25,931 bases of DNA from an uncultured Odoribacter sp. Lineage in GTDB: Bacteria; Bacteroidota; Bacteroidia; Bacteroidales; Marinifilaceae. Every line of letters starts with the position of its first letter. Position 1 is the stretch's first letter. The position numbers were made by a program, and so were the translations under genes. Positions 15,666 to 23,269 of the stretch are shown piece by piece. Where the stretch lies: positions 1 through 25,931 of the forward strand of contig CAMWQQ010000001.1 of assembly GCA_947176455.1 (NCBI GenBank). The letters run 5' to 3'. The notes under the pieces were generated by a model. That model saw nothing but the letters and a program-made list of their open reading frames with translations, had not been told where the DNA came from and searched no databases.

Positions 15666-16658
15666 ATGAAGATAGCAGGAGTCGATGTCGGAGAACGGCC
15701 TTTGATACTGGCGCCAATGGAAGATGTCACGAATCCTCCTTTCCGGAAATTTTGCAAACGCTACGGTGCGGACTGGCTGTATTCGGAGTTCGTTTCCGCC
15801 GACGCGTTGGTGCGCTCGGTGAACAAGTCCCTGAAAAAACTGACCATTGACGAAACGGAACGCCCCGTGACCATTCAGATTTACGGACGTTTTATCGACT
15901 CAATGGTCGAGGCATCGAAAATCGTGGAAGAGGCACAACCCGATTTCATCGACATCAACTTCGGGTGTCCCGTCAAGCGGGTGGCGCAGAAAGGGGCTGG
16001 CGCCGGAATGCTGAAAGACGTGCCGTTAATGGTCGAAATGACCCGGCAAATCGTGAACGCCGTGAAAATTCCCGTTACCGCCAAAACCCGCCTCGGCTGG
16101 GATTGCGAAAACATCATCATCGAGGACATAGCCGAACGGCTCCAGGACGTCGGCATCCAGGCATTGGCGATTCACGGCAGAACCCGCTCGCAGATGTACA
16201 CCGGCGAAGCGGACTGGGAACCCATTGCCCGGGTGAAAAACAATCCCCGGATAAAAATACCGATACTCGGAAACGGTGACATCACCTCCCCGCAGAAAGC
16301 CAAAGAAGCGTTTGACAAATACGGCGTGGACGGCGTGATGATAGGCAGGGCGACGATTGGCAAACCCTGGATATTTCGTCAAATCAAACACTATTTTGAA
16401 ACAGGGGAACTATTGCCCGACCTTTCTGTTGCAGAGCAAATCGACATCATCAAAGAACAAATCCAGCTCTCCGTCGAATGGATTGACGAAATCCGCGGAC
16501 TGCTCCATATGCGCCGTCATATGGCATCAATGTTCAAAGGCTTGCCCCACTTCCGCGACCTCCGCATCCGGATGCTCCAGGCTCCCGACCTCCGCACCCT
16601 CTGGCAAGTCTTCGACGAGATTCGGGAAAAATACGGAGAATCAACGATAGAGGATTAA
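15666..16658 (+). CDS. dusB: tRNA-dihydrouridine synthase, DusB type
   Basis: A 330-residue flavoenzyme that reduces uridines in the tRNA D-loop. The start at 15666 gives MKIAGVDVGERPLILAPMED, the usual N-terminus; an upstream in-frame ATG (15585) would add 27 non-homologous residues. Conserved features are APMEDVTNPPFR (16-27), the catalytic cysteine in NFGCPVKRV (C101), KTRLGWD, AIHGRTRSQMY, the phosphate-binding GNGDI and IGRATIGKPW, and a helical C-terminal domain with HMRRHM. Length is normal. It is divergent from the small exported protein and is followed by the A/T-rich accessory pair. Confidence 0.93.
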   Translation: MKIAGVDVGERPLILAPMEDVTNPPFRKFCKRYGADWLYSEFVSADALVRSVNKSLKKLTIDETERPVTIQIYGRFIDSMVEASKIVEEAQPDFIDINFGCPVKRVAQKGAGAGMLKDVPLMVEMTRQIVNAVKIPVTAKTRLGWDCENIIIEDIAERLQDVGIQALAIHGRTRSQMYTGEADWEPIARVKNNPRIKIPILGNGDITSPQKAKEAFDKYGVDGVMIGRATIGKPWIFRQIKHYFETGELLPDLSVAEQIDIIKEQIQLSVEWIDEIRGLLHMRRHMASMFKGLPHFRDLRIRMLQAPDLRTLWQVFDEIREKYGESTIED

Positions 16659-16700
16659 GGGGAAAAGCCTTATGTACTAAACAGGAAATCAGAAAATGAT

Positions 16701-17387
16701 ATGGCAGAAAAAACATTTAATATATATTGTGACGAGAGTACACACCTGATAGGAGATAAACATCCATATATGATTTATGGATATGTGAGCATTGCTTCCA
16801 ATCAAATAAAAATAGCCAAAGAGCAGATAAAAGCGATAAAAGCTAAATATGCTTATGTGAATGAATTAAAATGGACGAATATACACGATAAAACATATCA
16901 GATGTATAAAGAATTAGTCGAGTACTTTTTTATGACGGACATGAAATTTCGGGCTGTCATTGTGGATAAATCACAGATAAATGAAAAGCGTCCGGAATAT
17001 ACTTACAATGATTTCTATTTCCGTATGTATTTTCAGCTATTGCACCATGATATTGATTTGGAAAACAATTACAACATCTATTTTGATATAAAAGATACTT
17101 GCAGTCAATGCAAACTTCATAAATTAAAGGAGATTCTTAAATGGAATGCATCTATCCGAAATTTTCAGTTTATAAAATCACATGAAAGCTCATTTATGCA
17201 ATTGGCGGATGTATTAATGGGGGCGATAAATTATAATTTGCGCATAGAGAAAGGTGAAATAGAAGGTAAAGTGATAGCAAAAAGAGAGATAGTTAAACAT
17301 ATCAACAACCATACAAATATTTCTCTAAAACGGACTTCTCCGATGTCTGCAAAGAAATTCAACTTGTTTTTCATCACTTTAAAGTAA
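16701..17387 (+). CDS. DUF3800 domain-containing protein
   Basis: A 228-residue protein of the DUF3800 family, predicted RNase H-like proteins often found on mobile or defence-related DNA. The acidic pattern is visible: YCDES (D11, E12), NELKW (E55), YFDIKD (D129, D132) and HESSFMQLADVLMGAI (H161, Q167, D170). No membrane segment or signal peptide is present. The base composition is clearly more A/T-rich than dusB before it and the hydrolase after it, suggesting transfer. The next gene starts 4 bases after its stop, so they are one unit. No promoter was seen in the 42-base gap after dusB. Activity is unproven for the family; a nuclease, or a handler of the neighbour's toxicity, is inference. 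Confidence 0.8.
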   Translation: MAEKTFNIYCDESTHLIGDKHPYMIYGYVSIASNQIKIAKEQIKAIKAKYAYVNELKWTNIHDKTYQMYKELVEYFFMTDMKFRAVIVDKSQINEKRPEYTYNDFYFRMYFQLLHHDIDLENNYNIYFDIKDTCSQCKLHKLKEILKWNASIRNFQFIKSHESSFMQLADVLMGAINYNLRIEKGEIEGKVIAKREIVKHINNHTNISLKRTSPMSAKKFNLFFITLK

Positions 17388-17391
17388 AAAT

Positions 17392-17940
17392 ATGCCATTC
17401 AATAGATTAAAGCGGTATCCTGATTTGTTAGAACTTGCGCACCTTGGAGAAAAAGAGCGCAAAACATCTCTGAGAGGGATTTTTGATAGGGATATAGCGG
17501 AGAATGATGCATTTTCTTATAGAGATTGTCGTATATATCCGATAAAGACAGACGGAAAGATGGATATGGATAGGGAATTTGCTCATCTTACGACAGAAGA
17601 AGTTGAAGAAAAAGGAGAATGTGGAGAAATAACTACTCATAGGATTTATGAACCTTATCGTTCCGAACGTTTGCATTGGATAAGACCTCATGTTGAGCAA
17701 AAGGTAAATGACAGTGATATTGTTGTATTTAGTGTCAAGGAACGTAATCAACGGAAACGTATGGATATTGTGAGGACTTATGTTTATAATAGAACTCGCA
17801 AATATGTAATTGTTTTTGAGCCACAGACGCGAGCTGATAATAGAGCATACTATTTATTGACAGCTTATTATTTAAATAGGGAGTATGGAGTAAAACAAAT
17901 AGAAAAGAAATTGAAAATAAGATTGACAGAGATTTTATAA
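17392..17940 (+). CDS. Probable BECR-fold (phage Barnase-EndoU-ColicinE5/RelE-like) nuclease
   Basis: A 182-residue A/T-rich protein without signal peptide. The C-terminal half reads RSERLHWIRPHVE (90-102), then two strands RTYVYNRTRKYVIVFEPQ (128-145) and YYLLTAYYLN (153-162). An H/R-containing helix with W-I-x-P, followed by a Y-V-I-V strand and an L-L-T-A-Y-Y strand, matches my memory of the PBECR-type RNase domains found in phage Mu F-like proteins and as free-standing toxins. The N-terminal half (LLELAHLGEKERKTSLRGIFDRD) is helical and unassigned. Candidate catalytic residues are H95, H100, R128 and T157. It is coupled to the DUF3800 gene by a 4-base gap. The family call is by eye and not certain. 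Confidence 0.5.
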   Translation: MPFNRLKRYPDLLELAHLGEKERKTSLRGIFDRDIAENDAFSYRDCRIYPIKTDGKMDMDREFAHLTTEEVEEKGECGEITTHRIYEPYRSERLHWIRPHVEQKVNDSDIVVFSVKERNQRKRMDIVRTYVYNRTRKYVIVFEPQTRADNRAYYLLTAYYLNREYGVKQIEKKLKIRLTEIL

Positions 17941-17945
17941 ACGCA

Positions 17946-17977
17946 GGGCTCGACTTATGTCTAGATAAACCGAGCCC
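17946..17977. other. Stem-loop after the DUF3800/BECR pair
   Basis: GGGCTCG (17946-17952) pairs with CGAGCCC (17971-17977) around an 18-base loop that can form a small inner stem (TTAT with ATAA). It begins 5 bases after the stop codon. No T-run follows on the plus strand, so it may be a weak terminator or an RNA 3'-end protecting structure. The rest of the gap to 18081 is A/T-rich with no clear promoter. Confidence 0.5.
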
Positions 17978-18081
17978 CGAAACTCCTTCTGATTACAGAT
18001 GAGCATGACAAAGTTACATACTTTTTTTATGTGAGCAAAGTATTTTATGGGGAATAATTGTTTTTCGGTTAATTATATGAT

Positions 18082-19431
18082 ATGAAACTCTGGTTTATAG
18101 CTACGGCATTTACGCTATTGTTGCTGTGCAATGACGCCTGTGCATTAAAAGGAACTTGGCGAGGGAAATTGGTTTTCGGACAAACGGAACTGCCACTCGT
18201 TTTTAATTTCTCCGAGAATGCGGAGGGACAAACCGAATGCACGCTCGACTCTCCGTTGCAAGGAGCCAAAGGGATTCCAACGCTCGTTCAATTTTGTACG
18301 GTGGATTCCATTGCTCTTGAGTGTCGAACGATTGGCGCATCGTTCAACGGTCGCATTTCCAATGACCGCATTTCCGGCAAATTTGCCCAGCGCGGAATGG
18401 CTTTCCCGCTGACGTTGACACTGGACGCATCCCAGGAAGAGCGTCGGCCACAGACACCCAAGCCTCCTTTCCCATACACCGTTATCGACACGGTTTTTAC
18501 GGCTCCTGACGGGGCAAGATTAAGCGCGACCTTGACTCTCCCGGTTGCCTATAAAAACAAGAGAATCCCTGCCGTGGTAATGGTCACCGGAAGCGGACCG
18601 CAGAATCGTGACGAGGAATTGTTTGAACACAAGCCTTTCGCCGTCATTGCGGATTACCTGGCACGCAACGGTGTCGCATCCCTTCGTTATGACGATCGAG
18701 GAACCGGAAAATCTACCGGAGATTTTCAAAAAGCCACAACTTATGTATTTAAAGATGATGCTAAAAACGGAATTGATTTCTTGCGTAAGTTTAAGGGGAT
18801 TGGGAAAGTTGGCGTGCTCGGTCATTCCGAAGGCGGAACCATTGCTTTCCTGCTTGGAGGAGAAAAACAGGCCGATTTCATCATCTCTTTGGCGGGTATG
18901 GCGGAAACGGGCAAGGAAACTCTGATGAAACAAAACATCCGCTCTCTCGATAAAGCAGGCATCACCGGCAAAGACAAGGAAAACAGCGTGGCTCTGCTCG
19001 ACCTATTGTTTGACACGATGGCGGAACAGCAACGGAATAGAGTGATTACGTCAATCAATCCGGATTCGCTTGCCCGGGCAAACGGCATCAGCGTTCCCCC
19101 TGCGGTTATGGCTTCGTTGCGGGTCGCCCAGAAAGCACGTACACCCTGGTTTGATGCAATCTTAACCCTTAATCCGCGGGAAAGTCTCTCGAAAATAGAA
19201 TGCGCGCTACTGGCAATCAACGGAGACAAAGACACACAGGTGGAAGCGGAAACAAATCTTGCAGTAATCAAAAAACTTGTACCGAGAGCCGTTGCCAGAA
19301 AAATGCCTTCGTTGAATCACCTGATGCAACGAGCTACGACAGGCGAAGTGTCGGAGTACGGTGAAATCCGTGAAACCATATCCCCCGAAGTGCTGGCTAT
19401 GATGCTTGACTTCATCCTGACATTGCCCTAA
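18082..19431 (+). CDS. Exported alpha/beta hydrolase (S33-like)
   Basis: A 449-residue protein. Residues 1-21 form a signal peptide (LLLLCNDACA). A beta-rich N-terminal domain follows (about 22-115: GTWRGKLVFGQTELPLVFNF), of a kind often fused to these hydrolases. The alpha/beta hydrolase domain (about 135-449) has the oxyanion region MVTGSGPQNRDEE, YDDRGTGKSTG, the nucleophile elbow GHSEGG (S249), an acid in INGDKD (D382 or D384) and the histidine in LNHLMQ (H413). The triad is therefore complete. The protein probably acts in the periplasm on esters, thioesters or peptides; the substrate is unknown. Base composition is like the core genes, so it is probably resident. Confidence 0.85.
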   Translation: MKLWFIATAFTLLLLCNDACALKGTWRGKLVFGQTELPLVFNFSENAEGQTECTLDSPLQGAKGIPTLVQFCTVDSIALECRTIGASFNGRISNDRISGKFAQRGMAFPLTLTLDASQEERRPQTPKPPFPYTVIDTVFTAPDGARLSATLTLPVAYKNKRIPAVVMVTGSGPQNRDEELFEHKPFAVIADYLARNGVASLRYDDRGTGKSTGDFQKATTYVFKDDAKNGIDFLRKFKGIGKVGVLGHSEGGTIAFLLGGEKQADFIISLAGMAETGKETLMKQNIRSLDKAGITGKDKENSVALLDLLFDTMAEQQRNRVITSINPDSLARANGISVPPAVMASLRVAQKARTPWFDAILTLNPRESLSKIECALLAINGDKDTQVEAETNLAVIKKLVPRAVARKMPSLNHLMQRATTGEVSEYGEIRETISPEVLAMMLDFILTLP

Positions 19432-19544
19432 TTCAAAGATTCAGAAATTCAGAGCTTGATGTTTATGGCGTTCCCAAAATTCAACGGACAAATAAACGTT
19501 TTCAACCTCCGTGTATTTCTGAAACAAGGAGCAATAATCGTCTC
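19432..19544. other. Intergenic region carrying repeat copy 1
   Basis: This converging gap contains the first copy of the 39-base direct repeat. The repeat is bracketed by a perfect 9-base inverted repeat, TTCAGAAAT (19440-19448) and ATTTCTGAA (19515-19523). No terminator with a T-run is evident for either flanking gene. Confidence 0.5.
19457..19495 (+). repeat. Direct repeat, copy 1 (39 bp)
   Basis: It begins TGATGTTTATGGCG and continues with a 25-base block, starting TTCCCAAAATTCAACGG, at 19471-19495. That block is identical to 21384-21408. The first 14 bases match copy 2 with a one-base gap and three changes. Its origin is unknown; it could be an element end, a recombination site or an intergenic repeat family. 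Confidence 0.8.
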
Positions 19545-20198
19545 TTATTTCCATTTGTCGGGAATGGTATATGTCTTGCCGTCTTTGGAAACACTGTCAG
19601 GCATAAGGGCAGATTGGAAACGATGAATATTCTTAATCATCAATACAGGCTTGCTACGGTGATGGATAAGGTTATCTTTTAGGTCGTTGCTGAAATTGGA
19701 TGGAGGGAAATAAACCTTAATCCCGATTTTTGGGAAACGTTGCTGGATAAGTTCAATGGGTGGAACAAGATCGCTGTCTGCACTAATGAGAGCTACAATA
19801 TCAGTAGCATTCATAACACAATCTTCTATCATACGGATAGAGATATTTACATCCGTCTTCTTTTCTTCCGGTCTGGAAATATCGCCTTTGCAATAGGGAC
19901 AAATAATATGTTTTTCCAGATATTTACCTCTGACGAGTTCAAACCGTTCGGCATTGAGAAGTTTATTTGCGTTTAAAAAAGCACTTTGACGGCTATTCTT
20001 TTGTGGACTTAATGGAGAAGCTGTAAAATATATGACCTTTTCGAGCGTTTGTCCTTCTCCAAGAAAACTCTCACATAGCTTTACAATATCAATCCAGTAG
20101 AATTTTCCCCATATTGGATTAATACCCTTACTACGCTTCAATCCGAAATAGAAATTGAAGCCGTCAATATAAAAGGTTACTCTTTTGATAGGTTCCAT
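19545..20198 (-). CDS. NYN-domain (LabA/DUF88-like) predicted ribonuclease
   Basis: A 217-residue protein with the NYN/PIN-like nuclease pattern: FYIDGFNFYFGL (D12, N15), EEKKTDVNISIRMIED (D116), and ALISADSDLVPPIEL (D141, D143). The four acids that bind metal in this fold are therefore present. A short CPYC (C100-C103) precedes the second acid, where related proteins often carry a small zinc finger; here only one Cys pair is seen. NYN proteins act on RNA, often in tRNA or rRNA turnover or in conflict systems. The gene is A/T-rich against its surroundings. It has its own promoter, and a terminator-like hairpin ends 8 bases before its ATG. No antitoxin gene is adjacent. Confidence 0.85.
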   Translation of the reverse strand: MEPIKRVTFYIDGFNFYFGLKRSKGINPIWGKFYWIDIVKLCESFLGEGQTLEKVIYFTASPLSPQKNSRQSAFLNANKLLNAERFELVRGKYLEKHIICPYCKGDISRPEEKKTDVNISIRMIEDCVMNATDIVALISADSDLVPPIELIQQRFPKIGIKVYFPPSNFSNDLKDNLIHHRSKPVLMIKNIHRFQSALMPDSVSKDGKTYTIPDKWK

Positions 20199-20205
20199 AT
20201 TAAAT

Positions 20206-20249
20206 AAAAAGCCACTCGTAAGTGGCCTATTCCCTGCAAGAAAGTAGGG
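20206..20249 (-). terminator. Two-hairpin leader with terminator-like end, directly before the NYN gene
   Basis: Read on the minus strand, CCCT (20249-20246) pairs with AGGG (20235-20232). A second, perfect stem follows, GCCACT (20226-20221) with AGTGGC (20216-20211) around TACG, and then TTTTT (20210-20206). Outer inverted repeats ATAAAAAGC and GCTTTTTAT can extend the fold. The U-run ends 8 bases before the ATG at 20198. This is either an attenuator or the 3' end of a roughly 55-nt RNA. Confidence 0.6.
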
Positions 20250-20266
20250 CGTTGCTTTTTATACTA

Positions 20267-20297
20267 CAAATATAATACATTTCTCACTCCCGTGCAA
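20267..20297 (-). promoter_or_regulatory. Promoter of the NYN gene and its leader RNA
   Basis: On the minus strand TTG (20297-20295), 20 bases, and TATATTTG (20274-20267) match the Bacteroidetes consensus. The expected start near 20260 gives a leader of about 60 bases that is almost fully taken up by the two hairpins. Confidence 0.6.
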
Positions 20298-20348
20298 TAG
20301 TTTAACGAAGAAATGTGTCAAAAAGGTGAATGGAATGAGTGAAGAGGG

Positions 20349-20878
20349 AAATTTGTTTGTGAGTGAGGCGATTTCCTCGACGCTCATTTCCTGGGGAATA
20401 ATACCGGTTCTGGGATTTTCTACCGCACTTGCACCGTGAATGATTTGGGGACGATTACGGGAATGAAAATTGGAGCCGATAGCCACAAGTTGCATCAATA
20501 TGTTCGCTCCGGCACTGTGAACGGTATCGGTTAATTGCCGGTTCCAGCAATAAAAGAATCGTGATACATACCCATAATACCCATTTCTTTTTCATCACCA
20601 TCCACAAGCGTGTATCCGGTGATGATGGTACCTACACCCCCTTGGGCCAAATGATAATAACGTTTCAGCATAGCCATATTTACCACTCCTCCCGGGGCAG
20701 AATCACCTACGGAAGCTCGAATAAAGCGGTTTTTCATACGGAGGTTGCCAATCGATGTCGTATCGAATAGCGTTTTGCTTGGAGGGTTTTCTGAACTTTG
20801 TTTTATTTTTGTTTTAGAGACGCACGAAGTTTGCATAAAGATGGAGACAATTGCGATAGTAGCATAAATACATTTCAT
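20349..20878 (-). pseudogene. Old Yellow Enzyme (NADH:flavin oxidoreductase) lipoprotein gene, frameshifted and truncated
   Basis: The first frame (20878-20531) reads MKCIYATIAIVSIFMQTSC, a lipoprotein signal. It continues with LFDTTSIGNLRMKNRFIRAS and LAQGGVGTIITGYTLVDGDEK, the N-terminal FMN-binding part of Old Yellow Enzyme. It hits TAA at 20533-20531. Homology continues in another frame from about 20537 (QLTDTVHSAGANILMQLVAIG, then HGASAVENP and PQEMSVEEIASLTNKF) and ends near 20349. A one-base loss near 20537-20540 fits. More than half of the normal 350-400 residues, including the rest of the barrel, is missing. A lipoprotein signal on this enzyme class is unusual. The gene faces an HxlR regulator, a common pairing, and its promoter and operator survive. 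Confidence 0.85.
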
Positions 20879-20909
20879 ATATAATCAGTTTTATTTAGTT
20901 TTGTAATCG

Positions 20910-20940
20910 CAAAATTAGAGTGAACATACTCTTAAAACAA
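20910..20940 (-). promoter_or_regulatory. Promoter of the broken OYE gene with an embedded palindromic operator
   Basis: On the minus strand TTG (20940-20938), 20 bases, then TAATTTTG (20917-20910) form a good promoter. Between the two elements lies a palindrome, AGAGT (20917-20921) and ACTCT (20928-20932) with 6 bases between, extended by TTA/TAA. It is placed where a bound repressor would block RNA polymerase, so it is the likely HxlR site. Confidence 0.6.
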
Positions 20941-20982
20941 GAACTAACTAAATAGTGATATAGTAACCTAAAAGTGTAATTT

Positions 20983-21342
20983 ATGGAATATCAGAGTAAT
21001 CCTGAAAAATATTTTTTCAATGACAAGCTTTATTTGTGTCCGCTTGACCTGGCAATGGAAATTATCGGAGGCAAATGGAAAGCGATGTTGCTGTTTCATC
21101 TTCAAAACGGAGCCTTGCGGTCGAGCGAGCTTAAACGGCGGATAAAAGGGAACATCTCCAACAAAATGTTCACCCAGATAGCGCGCGAACTGGAAACCGC
21201 TGGAGTCATATCCCGCAAAGTTTATCCGGTAGTGCCTCCCAAAGTAGAATACAGTCTAACCCCGTTGGGCGAATCCGTGATGCCCAATATTCTTGCCCTT
21301 GCCCAGTGGGGACGCTCAGTCGGCAAAAAAATGGAGGAATAG
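20983..21342 (+). CDS. HxlR-family winged-helix transcriptional regulator
   Basis: A 119-residue protein with the complete HxlR pattern. There is an N-terminal cysteine in LYLCPLDLAMEIIGGKWK (about residues 16-33), then LLFHLQNGALRSSELKRRIKGNISNKMFTQIARELETAGVISR (quoted in pieces: RSSELKRRIKGNIS, TQIARELETAGVISR) as helix-turn-helix and wing, and the ending VEYSLTPLGESVMPNI. HxlR proteins often sense reactive electrophiles or oxidants through this cysteine and control a divergent oxidoreductase. Here the divergent gene is the broken OYE, with a palindrome in its promoter. The regulator itself looks intact, so it may control other genes or be left over. Confidence 0.92.
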   Translation: MEYQSNPEKYFFNDKLYLCPLDLAMEIIGGKWKAMLLFHLQNGALRSSELKRRIKGNISNKMFTQIARELETAGVISRKVYPVVPPKVEYSLTPLGESVMPNILALAQWGRSVGKKMEE

Positions 21343-21370
21343 GGGATTGACTGCCGGCTTCCGTAATGTG

Positions 21371-21408
21371 TGATGTAATAGCATTCCCAAAATTCAACGG
21401 ACAAATAA
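21371..21408 (+). repeat. Direct repeat, copy 2 (38 bp)
   Basis: It begins TGATGTAATAGCA and continues with the 25-base block at 21384-21408, identical to 19471-19495. It sits directly beyond the gltX terminator. The two copies lie about 1.9 kb apart in the same orientation and bracket the NYN gene, the OYE remnant and HxlR. Confidence 0.8.
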
Positions 21409-21411
21409 TAT

Positions 21412-21441
21412 AAAAAAAACTGCCGGAAGGATTTCCGGCAG
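21412..21441 (-). terminator. Intrinsic terminator of gltX
   Basis: On the minus strand CTGCCGGAA (21441-21433) and TTCCGGCAG (21428-21420) form a perfect 9-base stem with a 4-base loop, followed by a run of eight T (21419-21412). It lies about 48 bases after the gltX stop. Confidence 0.9.
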
Positions 21442-21488
21442 GGGGGGATTAAATTTGACGGTATCCGTAAGTGTGTGTCGGATGCCGG

Positions 21489-23012
21489 TTATTTCAGGGT
21501 GGACAGCGCCTTTTCCATACGGCGGAGGGTTTCTTCCTTGCCGATGATTTCGATGACGTCGAACATATGGGGACCTTTGGCGGATCCGATGATTGCTACC
21601 CGGAAAGGGTTCATCACTTTGCCGAATCCGAGTTGCTTGCCATTAATCCATTCGGAAATTACTTTTTCGGTGTTGGCGAAAGAGTAATCGTCAATGGATT
21701 TCAGGAGTTCCAGCAGTTCTTTCATCAATGCCGGCGTGTCTTCCTTCCAGTATTTCTTGCTGTCCTTTTCATTATACTCCTGCGGAGCGGAGAAGAAGAA
21801 CATACAATCCTGGAAGAGTTCTTCCACAAAGTTATAGCGCTCTTTCATCAGGGAGCAGATTCTCTCCACTTTGGCGCGCTCAAAGGTCATCCCTTGGGCG
21901 TTGAGTTTCTCGAGTACCAGCGTAGCGAGTTCCGCATCCGGTTTGGCAATCAGGTATTTGTGGTTAAACCATTTGGCTTTGTCGGGATTGAAACGGGCAC
22001 CGGACTTGTTGACGTGTTCCAGCGAGAAAAGCCGGGACAATTCCTCGAGAGAGAAGATTTCCTGTTCCGTGCCGGGATTCCAGCCCAGCAAAGCGAGCAT
22101 ATTGATGAACGCCTCGGGGAAATAGCCGTCTTCCTTGTAACCGTGCCATTTTTCACCGGTTTCGGGGTCGGTAAATTCCATAGGGAATACGGGGAATCCC
22201 ATCTTGTTGCCGTCCCGTTTGCTCAGTTTGCCGTTGCCGACCGGTTTCAATATCAGGGGCAGGTGAGCAAATTGGGGCATCGTGTCTTCCCAGCCGAATG
22301 CCCGATAGAGCAATACGTGGAGGGGCAGAGAGGGCAACCATTCCTCACCGCGGATGACGTGGGAGATTTTCATCAAATGGTCGTCCACGATGTTGGCAAG
22401 GTGATAGGTGGGCATACCGTCCGATTTGTAAAGCACCTTGTCGTCCAGCAGGGAGCTGTTGAAATGCACTTCACCGCGGATGATGTCGTGCAGTTCAAGC
22501 ACTTCGTTTTCCGGCATCTTGAAACGGATGACGTAAGGTGCGCCGTTATCCAGCAATGCCTTCAGTTCCTCCGGGGTCATATTGAGCGAATTTTTCAATC
22601 CGCTCCTGCTCCGGGCATTGTATATGAACGTTTCGCCACGCCCTTCGCACTCCTTGCGCAAGGCATCCAGCTCTTCCGCCGTGTCGAAAGAGTAATAGGC
22701 ATTTCCCGATTCCACGAGTTGCAGAGCATATTGCTTGTATATCTCCTTTCTTTCGCTTTGGCGATAGGGACCGTATTCTCCTCCCGTGCCGACGCCTTCA
22801 TCCACGGTAAGTCCGCACCATTTCAACGATTCAATGATATATTCCTCCGCTCCGGGTACGTATCTGTTTTGGTCCGTATCTTCAATTCGCAAAAGAAAAT
22901 CCCCTCCGTAATGGCGGGCAAACAGGTAATTAAAGAGTGCTGTTCTCACCCCGCCCAAATGAAGGGCTCCGGTGGGACTGGGGGCAAATCTTACTCTGAC
23001 TTTTCTTTCCAT
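21489..23012 (-). CDS. gltX: Glutamyl-tRNA synthetase
   Basis: A 507-residue class I aminoacyl-tRNA synthetase that charges tRNA-Glu. The HIGH-type motif is [11 protein letters not shown] (11-21) and the KMSKS-type motif is KLSKR (262-266). Also conserved are [17 protein letters not shown]-like [20 protein letters not shown] (split: [20 protein letters not shown]) and VIRGEEW. I start at 23012 ([15 protein letters not shown]), the normal N-terminus; an in-frame extension to 23117 has no homology and overlaps the small upstream gene. Length is normal. It follows an 80-residue gene by 13 bases and is closed by a strong terminator. Confidence 0.96.
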   Translation of the reverse strand: MERKVRVRFAPSPTGALHLGGVRTALFNYLFARHYGGDFLLRIEDTDQNRYVPGAEEYIIESLKWCGLTVDEGVGTGGEYGPYRQSERKEIYKQYALQLVESGNAYYSFDTAEELDALRKECEGRGETFIYNARSRSGLKNSLNMTPEELKALLDNGAPYVIRFKMPENEVLELHDIIRGEVHFNSSLLDDKVLYKSDGMPTYHLANIVDDHLMKISHVIRGEEWLPSLPLHVLLYRAFGWEDTMPQFAHLPLILKPVGNGKLSKRDGNKMGFPVFPMEFTDPETGEKWHGYKEDGYFPEAFINMLALLGWNPGTEQEIFSLEELSRLFSLEHVNKSGARFNPDKAKWFNHKYLIAKPDAELATLVLEKLNAQGMTFERAKVERICSLMKERYNFVEELFQDCMFFFSAPQEYNEKDSKKYWKEDTPALMKELLELLKSIDDYSFANTEKVISEWINGKQLGFGKVMNPFRVAIIGSAKGPHMFDVIEIIGKEETLRRMEKALSTLK

Positions 23013-23025
23013 ATTCTGATTGCAT

Positions 23026-23268
23026 TTAGGGTTGTTGTTGATTGTCAATGATGTCCTGCAACAGGTTCTTCGCATAAGCGATTCCCCGGCGTATGCCCAT
23101 ATCCACGGAATTGACATTGTTCAAAATGGGTTCCGCGTGGTTCAGGGGTCTGTCCGGGTCATCGGTCAGCAGGTAGACGGTGTATTTCCCCCTGTTTTTG
23201 CTGACGAAGCCGAACCAAACGTCGACGGACCTGTCTTTAAGGTATATGGTGCGTTTTACCTTGTACAT
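23026..23268 (-). CDS. Small conserved-looking protein of unknown function
   Basis: An 80-residue soluble protein. A strand-rich N-terminus ([41 protein letters not shown]) is followed by a helix ([19 protein letters not shown]) and a QQQP tail. It is tightly packed, 13 bases before gltX and one base after the small membrane protein, so it is probably translated as part of the same transcript. I do not recognise the family. Confidence 0.65.
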   Translation of the reverse strand: MYKVKRTIYLKDRSVDVWFGFVSKNRGKYTVYLLTDDPDRPLNHAEPILNNVNSVDMGIRRGIAYAKNLLQDIIDNQQQP

Positions 23269-23269
23269 A

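Noticed and set aside
16664..17970. CTTATGT-containing segments on both sides of the DUF3800/BECR cassette as possible attachment sites
   Set aside because: The match is only about 7 bases plus a loosely shared TAAAC, which is not above chance in A/T-rich DNA.
19440..19523. Insertion sequence with 9-bp terminal inverted repeats
   Set aside because: The 9-base inverted repeats enclose only 66 bases with no transposase, and copy 2 of the direct repeat lacks them.
20206..20260. preQ1-like or other known riboswitch upstream of the NYN gene
   Set aside because: The leader has two simple hairpins but none of the conserved single-stranded bases of a riboswitch class that I know.
21471..23051. A 526-codon plus-strand open frame opposite gltX
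   Set aside because: gltX is unmistakable on the minus strand with both synthetase signature motifs.
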